Below are positions 6,587 to 10,855 of a stretch of DNA of 10,855 nucleotides, one piece after another (the stretch's first letter is position 1; the number at the start of each line of letters is the position of its first letter). The position numbers and the translations under genes are program-made. Below the pieces are notes generated by a model. It saw nothing but the letters and a program-made list of their open reading frames with translations, was not told where the DNA came from and searched no databases. Source of the DNA: an uncultured Clostridia bacterium (GTDB lineage: Bacteria; Bacillota; Clostridia; Oscillospirales; CAG-272); contig CAJGCM010000067.1 in the NCBI GenBank assembly GCA_904501765.1, positions 1 through 10,855 on the forward strand, in the 5' to 3' direction.

Positions 6587-7242
6587 CAAAGAAAAATTAT
6601 GTTCTCGTAATAGCGGGCGCATCAGGGGCAGGGAAAAGCACCGTTGCGGATATCCTGATAAGTCGGGGGGGCTATGAGCTTTCCCGCTCGGCAACTACAA
6701 GGAATCAGCGAGCCGATAAAAGAGACGGCGAATATCTCTTCGTCAGCGAAGCGGAGTTTGTTAAAATGGTTTCCCTCGGGCAGATGCTTGAATACACAGA
6801 GTACGGCGGCAACCTTTACGGAACCCCTGCGTCGGAAATAGACAGGATTATAAGCAGTGGCAAGACCCCCCTTCTCGTTCTTGATTTAAAGGGTGTCAAA
6901 AGCCTTAAAACATTAGCGACCCCCTATCCCGTGTATGCTTTTTACATCTACGACGAGCTTAACCGAATTGAGGAAAGGCTCTATTCAAGAGATATGACGG
7001 ATGGCGCTTCTATAAAGAATTTTCTTTCCTTTGTGAAAAGAAAAGAACAGAATATCAAGGACTATCTTACCATTGAGGAGTACGCACCGTATATTGACTC
7101 ATTCGTGAAAAACACAACCCCCGAGGAGTGCGCCCTGGAAATAAAGCAGCGCATATCGGCGAGCCTGTCGGGAGAGGAAATCGAAGAGGATAAAAGCGGC
7201 ATAGCATCTGCTCTCGTAAATATGGCAAAGGCGAAGCTTTAA
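6583..7242 (+). CDS. Guanylate kinase-family nucleoside monophosphate kinase
   Basis: Predicted to transfer phosphate from ATP to GMP, giving GDP. The 219-residue protein has a P-loop GASGAGKST (residues 12-20) and the guanylate kinase GMP-binding signature: Ser36, TTR with Arg40, Arg43, GEY with Tyr51, Glu70 in LEYTEY, LYGTP with Tyr79, and Asp101 in VLDLKG. A lid region rich in Arg/Lys follows (about residues 128-155). Two features depart from ordinary Gmk: the P-loop has Ala13 where Pro is usual, and the segment between TTR and GEY is slightly longer (NQRADKRD). The ATG overlaps the serS stop as ATGA, so it is co-transcribed and probably translationally coupled, placing it under T-box control. 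It may be the cell's main guanylate kinase or a paralogue; the window cannot tell, so I give no gene symbol. Confidence 0.85.
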   Translation: MTKKNYVLVIAGASGAGKSTVADILISRGGYELSRSATTRNQRADKRDGEYLFVSEAEFVKMVSLGQMLEYTEYGGNLYGTPASEIDRIISSGKTPLLVLDLKGVKSLKTLATPYPVYAFYIYDELNRIEERLYSRDMTDGASIKNFLSFVKRKEQNIKDYLTIEEYAPYIDSFVKNTTPEECALEIKQRISASLSGEEIEEDKSGIASALVNMAKAKL

Positions 7243-7299
7243 TTAACTGTTGCTTTCACTGCTGCAAACGCAGAAAAGCATTGAAAAAACTTCAAATGA

Positions 7300-7343
7300 A
7301 AAAAACGCAAATTTCACACAAAAAGGTGAAATTTGCGTTTTTT
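7300..7343. terminator. Bidirectional rho-independent terminator between convergent operons
   Basis: CGCAAATTTCAC (7306-7317) and GTGAAATTTGCG (7326-7337) form a perfect 12-bp stem with an 8-base loop. It is flanked by an A-run on the left and a T-run (7338-7343) on the right, so it works from both sides. It serves the serS operon on the plus strand and the secA operon on the minus strand. Nothing else is seen in the gap 7243-7383. Confidence 0.92.
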
Positions 7344-7383
7344 GTCGCATATCAGTTAAAAGCGAAGGCGAAAAAGTCGGTTA

Positions 7384-8820
7384 TTATTTCTCCGACACCT
7401 CGTCCTTCAGCATACCAAAATAGTAAATACTGTAAAGGATAAACGCCACCGCCGCCCCGGTAACCACTACGCCGAACCAGGGAATAGCGGGAGCTAAAAC
7501 GGTAGGCATACCAAGCTCTGAGGAGTCCGTTGCTATCATTTGCGGATTGATATAAAGCGTGATGTTTATAAGCTTTGCAAGTCCTGCCAGAATTCCGAGG
7601 GAGGTGAATATAAGAGTTCTTCTTATAAGCGACCTGTGATAGTCCTCGTCCTGCCTTGAATAGTTTTCAGAGTCTGGGGAGAGGGCAAGGGAGTTCAGTA
7701 TATATTTTTTAGCCGCAAGGAAAAACAGCACAAACAGGGATACGTAGAGGATAAATTCAACTCCACCTGCTATTACCGTTCTTATATAGGATGCAGTAGC
7801 ATCCGCAAGCTTCCCCTCGTAAAGGGTGGAATAGCCGAACTCTGTAAGGAAGGAGGTTTGGAAAATATAGAATATTACCGATGCCGCTATAAACAGAGAA
7901 GAGCATATAAGCACAGGTTTCTTCAAAGCTTTAGTGGCATGCGACTTTCCCGAAAATCTTATTAAGGCTACCGAGAAGAAAATTCCAAACAGAAAATGGG
8001 GAAGAAGGTTTACGTCAGAAAAATTGTCGAAGGAAAGTTCAAGGGTAAGAAAAGCCGAAATAACAAATACTGAATAGGTTCTGAATAGCGAACGGTTTTC
8101 TTTAAGCGCATCAAGCTTCTCCTCAGGGTATTCGCACCTGAGAGTTGCAAGTGCTTCTGAGAATTTGCCCTCGTTTTTTATAGACTTTAAGTATTTACAC
8201 ATAAACGTAAGCCACACGGCGCCGAGAATAAAGCCTAACAACTGCGCAGCTATCATTACGTAGGGGTATTCGCGAGAGCCTGTTACAACCGTGGTGGAAT
8301 CAACAACTCTCGTAAGCTTCAAAAGCTCTGGCAGGGCGTAAATTGCGCATTTTGCCACGGAAAATACGATTGTAAGCGTTCTTAACTGCTCGGGATTGCG
8401 CATTCCCTTGACGGGGGAAATAAGCGCCTTCGCATCCGAGCGCTGTCCTAAATAGAAAAGTGCGTTGAATGCGTGATTTGCTGCGCTGATAAGGAGTATA
8501 AGCTCTGCAACTGCAAAGCATATTGACATAAGCGCCACTATATCGTTGTCGTTCGTATTCTGTGACCTTGCCGAAAGAATAATAAGTAATGCCGGTATTT
8601 TCAAGACGGAAAGTGCGCCAAGCTTAAGTAAAGCCCCCCTCGCCTCTTCAAAATACGGTGCGTAAAGCGAAGCCTTTTCGAAAACTGCGGCGAGTATGAA
8701 GAATCCCACAAAGTCAGGCAAAAAATCAACAAGATTTATGTTGGGGTTAAAAATGGTAATGAACGCTATGACGCATAACCCATATACGGATTTTTTACTG
8801 TTTTTACTGTTTTGCTCCAT
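7384..8820 (-). CDS. Polytopic membrane protein of unknown function, internally duplicated
   Basis: I do not recognise this protein. Its 478 residues contain about 12 hydrophobic segments and no signal peptide, so it should lie in the cytoplasmic membrane. It reads as two related halves, about residues 11-217 and 248-478. Each starts with a similar segment (FLPDFVGF near 33-40; LLPHFLFG near 272-279), has a matching central helix (VAELILLIS at 104-112; GVEFILYVS at 353-361), restarts with RTL (147 and 401), and ends in a helix plus a short charged stretch (KSIKNEGKF; MLKDEVSEK). The loop between the halves (about 210-246) is charged. The first half also aligns with the 227-residue protein encoded upstream. 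AAAGGA (minus strand, 8829-8834) is 8 bases before ATG and overlaps the upstream stop. It ends with tandem TAATAA stops before the shared terminator. No catalytic motif is visible. Confidence 0.85.
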   Translation of the reverse strand: MEQNSKNSKKSVYGLCVIAFITIFNPNINLVDFLPDFVGFFILAAVFEKASLYAPYFEEARGALLKLGALSVLKIPALLIILSARSQNTNDNDIVALMSICFAVAELILLISAANHAFNALFYLGQRSDAKALISPVKGMRNPEQLRTLTIVFSVAKCAIYALPELLKLTRVVDSTTVVTGSREYPYVMIAAQLLGFILGAVWLTFMCKYLKSIKNEGKFSEALATLRCEYPEEKLDALKENRSLFRTYSVFVISAFLTLELSFDNFSDVNLLPHFLFGIFFSVALIRFSGKSHATKALKKPVLICSSLFIAASVIFYIFQTSFLTEFGYSTLYEGKLADATASYIRTVIAGGVEFILYVSLFVLFFLAAKKYILNSLALSPDSENYSRQDEDYHRSLIRRTLIFTSLGILAGLAKLINITLYINPQMIATDSSELGMPTVLAPAIPWFGVVVTGAAVAFILYSIYYFGMLKDEVSEK

Positions 8821-8833
8821 TTATAATATCCTT

Positions 8834-9517
8834 TTATTTTTTCTTGCCTTTCTTTTTCTCTATTTTTTCCATATCACGCTTGATTTTGTATTCTGCATAT
8901 TCGCGGCTCTTTTTCTCCTCGTATTCCTCGAATTTACTCATAAAGCCGCCCTTACGTTTCTGTCGAGCCTTTTGCTGCCCGGGAATATAAATCTGCATAT
9001 ATGCCTTGTAAACCGTAACTAAGTTCATAGCTACAACAACTAAAAATACAAGAATTAAAGCAACCGCAATATAATTTGCGGCAACCCCGAAAAGCGAACC
9101 GAACTGTGGAATTTCGAATAGCGCCATAAGTAGAAAGATGGGGCTTATAACGATACGTGTTGATGCGGATTTTGAAAGCTCAAAGGCTTCCGCCTCTCTT
9201 GCAACGTCCCTTATTCCAACCATAAAAGCGGCAGTAAGAGCGAAAATCGCAAGAAGTCTTGGCACTGCAACGTAGGGTGTTACCGTATCCGACAGAGCTT
9301 TAAAGCCTAAAAGCTCTAGGGCGGGGACGAGAATTTCGCCAAGTGAAAAAACGGCGAATATTATTGAGAGAATAAATGATGCCTTAAAACCTCTGTTCAC
9401 CCACGACAGCTTATAGGTAGCCATAAGACAAAGCATGGCGGCTATAATATCCGTGTATGCGTAATAACTTATATTCAACAGGAAGAAATATCCTATGAAA
9501 AGCGTTCCGAATCCCAT
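8834..9517 (-). CDS. Six-helix membrane protein of unknown function with charged Lys/Glu tail
   Basis: I do not recognise this protein. The 227 residues have about six hydrophobic segments (near 4-20, 22-36, 46-66, 84-102, 121-138 and 145-169), followed by a hydrophilic tail of about 48 residues (180-227). The tail is dominated by Lys, Glu, Arg and Tyr (for example KFEEYEEKKSREY) and ends in KKKGKKK; it could form a helix or coiled coil. If the positive-inside rule holds, the tail is cytoplasmic. Residues 23-44 align without gaps with residues 36-57 of the downstream membrane protein (Asp, Lys, Ser and Phe at matching steps), suggesting one copy of a unit present twice there. AAAGGA on the minus strand (9525-9530) overlaps the secA stop and is 7 bases before ATG. 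The position right behind secA suggests, but does not prove, an envelope or protein-export role. Confidence 0.85.
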   Translation of the reverse strand: MGFGTLFIGYFFLLNISYYAYTDIIAAMLCLMATYKLSWVNRGFKASFILSIIFAVFSLGEILVPALELLGFKALSDTVTPYVAVPRLLAIFALTAAFMVGIRDVAREAEAFELSKSASTRIVISPIFLLMALFEIPQFGSLFGVAANYIAVALILVFLVVVAMNLVTVYKAYMQIYIPGQQKARQKRKGGFMSKFEEYEEKKSREYAEYKIKRDMEKIEKKKGKKK

Positions 9518-9528
9518 AATAAAATCCT

Positions 9529-10855
9529 TTAATTATTCGATTGATCCTTGTTCCAGCAGCAATTCTTATATTTTTTACCGCTTCCGCAGGGGCAAGGGTC
9601 GTTTCTTGATACGTTCTTTTTCTTTGATACGGCAGGCTGTCTTGGCGCAGCGGAGGCGGAGCCGCCAAAGCCGGTAGCCTTTACCACCTCAACACGCTCT
9701 GTGTTCTGTATCTGCGGGCGAACCGTCAATATCTGCTTTACGGTTTCCTCTCTGATATCTTCAATCATTCTGTCAAACATTTCTGCGCTCTCAAGCCTGT
9801 AAACCGTAACAGGGTCCCTCTGCGCATAGGAGTTAAGCCCCACGTAGCCCTTCAGGTCGTCCATAGCTTCAAGGTGGTCCATCCAGTGAAGGTCAACGTT
9901 TTTAAGAAGAATGCTCCTCTCAACCTGGCGCATAGCGTCGGGATGGTCGGGATAGCTCTCGGCAAACAGCGAGTCCTTTGCGTGATATAGCTTCATAGCG
10001 GCGTCTATAAGGCTCTCGTAAAGGGTGTTTCTGTCAAATCCGTCAAATTTGTTTTTTATAAGTCTTGACAGCTCCTCGGAATTAACAGCGCCTCTGAAAT
10101 AGCTTATAAATCCGTCATAGTCAGACCCCTCGCCGTCGGGGGTGAAGCATTCCTCGAATTTCGAGGTAACGGATTCTCGTATCATACCTTCGATTCTTGC
10201 TTGAATATCCTCTTCGGTAAGGATTTCCGAGCGCTGCTTGTATATAAGCTTTCTTTGTTCGTTCATTACGTCGTCGTATGACAAAACGTGCTTTCTTATA
10301 GAGAAGTTTTTAGCCTCTCTCGTCTTTTGCGCCTTGGCAATAGAAGAGGAGAGAATTCCGAACTGAAGAGGGGTGTTCTCGTCAAGCCCAAATTTTGCAA
10401 GACCAAGAAGCCTGTCAGAGCCGAAAAGACGCATAAGGTCGTCTTCAAGAGAGAGGTAAAACCTGGATTCGCCGGGGTCGCCCTGACGTCCGCTTCGACC
10501 TCTGAGCTGGTTGTCTATTCTTCTGCTCTCGTGTCGCTCCGTTCCTATAATGAATAATCCGCCCGCCTCGCAAACCGCATCGTGAGCGGGGCGTATTTGC
10601 TCTTTGAATTCTTCAATGTATCTGCCGTAAAGATCTCTTGCGGAAAGCAGTGCCTCCTCTTCGCTCTCAACAGTGCCTGACGCAAATGCTATTGTTTCCT
10701 CGTCGAAGCCCTCTCCTCTCATTCTTTCCTTCGCAAGATATTCGGGGTTTCCACCAAGCATAATATCCGTACCGCGTCCCGCCATATTGGTGGAAATGGT
10801 GATAGCGCCGGGAGTACCCGCAGAGGCAACTATCGCCGCCTCACGGCTGTGCTGC
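9529..10855 (-). CDS. secA: Protein translocase ATPase SecA, C-terminal part (5' end outside the window)
   Basis: The motor ATPase that drives preproteins through the SecYEG channel. About 441 C-terminal residues are present, roughly half of a normal SecA. The reading frame is open to the window edge: the codons before ATG 10785 read QHSREAAIVASAGTPGAI and then TISTN, so that ATG is internal. Visible parts in order are STNMAGRGTDIMLGGN of the second nucleotide-binding domain, the arginine-finger region HESRRIDNQLRGRSGRQGDP, FYLSLEDDLMRLFG, the helical scaffold and wing region with LHWMDHLEAMDDLKGYVGL and YAQRDPVTVY, and the SEC-C zinc motif CPCGSGKKYKNCC (codons 9556-9594). The zinc motif ends in Cys-Cys rather than the Cys-His of E. 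coli SecA. It is the first gene seen of a minus-strand operon with the two membrane proteins downstream. Confidence 0.97.
   Translation of the reverse strand, partial: QHSREAAIVASAGTPGAITISTNMAGRGTDIMLGGNPEYLAKERMRGEGFDEETIAFASGTVESEEEALLSARDLYGRYIEEFKEQIRPAHDAVCEAGGLFIIGTERHESRRIDNQLRGRSGRQGDPGESRFYLSLEDDLMRLFGSDRLLGLAKFGLDENTPLQFGILSSSIAKAQKTREAKNFSIRKHVLSYDDVMNEQRKLIYKQRSEILTEEDIQARIEGMIRESVTSKFEECFTPDGEGSDYDGFISYFRGAVNSEELSRLIKNKFDGFDRNTLYESLIDAAMKLYHAKDSLFAESYPDHPDAMRQVERSILLKNVDLHWMDHLEAMDDLKGYVGLNSYAQRDPVTVYRLESAEMFDRMIEDIREETVKQILTVRPQIQNTERVEVVKATGFGGSASAAPRQPAVSKKKNVSRNDPCPCGSGKKYKNCCWNKDQSNN

Noticed and set aside
8696..9022. Plus-strand hydrophobic open frame of 108 codons across the two membrane protein genes
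   Set aside because: The complement of Lys/Glu-rich and hydrophobic codons gives Phe/Leu-rich frames; there is no ribosome binding site or family match.
10785..10785. ATG 10785 (minus strand) as the start of secA
   Set aside because: The frame stays open to the window edge and the upstream codons match SecA, so this Met is internal (STNMAGRGTD).

Overview
The window looks like chromosomal DNA of a low-to-moderate GC Bacillota, most likely an uncultured or gut member of the Clostridia (Oscillospiraceae-like). The reasons are strong AGGAGG/AAAGGA ribosome binding sites, a T-box riboswitch in front of serS, a uraA-upp pair, and a SecA of Firmicutes type with a C-terminal SEC-C zinc motif. This taxonomic call is inference. 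I see no mobile element, CRISPR array, rRNA or tRNA gene, and nothing that marks the window as transferred.

Layout, left to right. (1) 1-2234, plus strand: uraA (uracil permease) and upp (uracil phosphoribosyltransferase) share a one-base TAATG overlap and end at a rho-independent terminator. (2) 2288-5006, plus strand: a near-consensus promoter drives one long gene for a cytoplasmic family GH78 (alpha-L-rhamnosidase-like) glycosidase. It has no transporter or regulator beside it and no terminator of its own. (3) 5015-7343, plus strand: a second promoter leads into a serine T-box riboswitch, then serS, then a guanylate kinase-family gene joined to serS by an ATGA overlap, closed by a bidirectional terminator. 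(4) 7384-10855, minus strand, converging on that terminator: the C-terminal half of secA (5' end outside the window), then two membrane protein genes of unknown function, with gaps of 11 and 13 bp and each ribosome binding site lying over or next to the preceding stop codon.

How the genes work together. uraA and upp import uracil and convert it to UMP. The T-box should switch on serS, and through the overlap the kinase gene, when tRNA-Ser is uncharged. That would tie a GMP-to-GDP enzyme to serine starvation. The two membrane proteins behind secA look like one and two copies of the same roughly 220-residue, six-helix unit. The shorter one also carries a highly charged Lys/Glu-rich tail. This pair is the least understood part of the window and the best candidate for an undescribed system; the T-box-serS-kinase operon is second.
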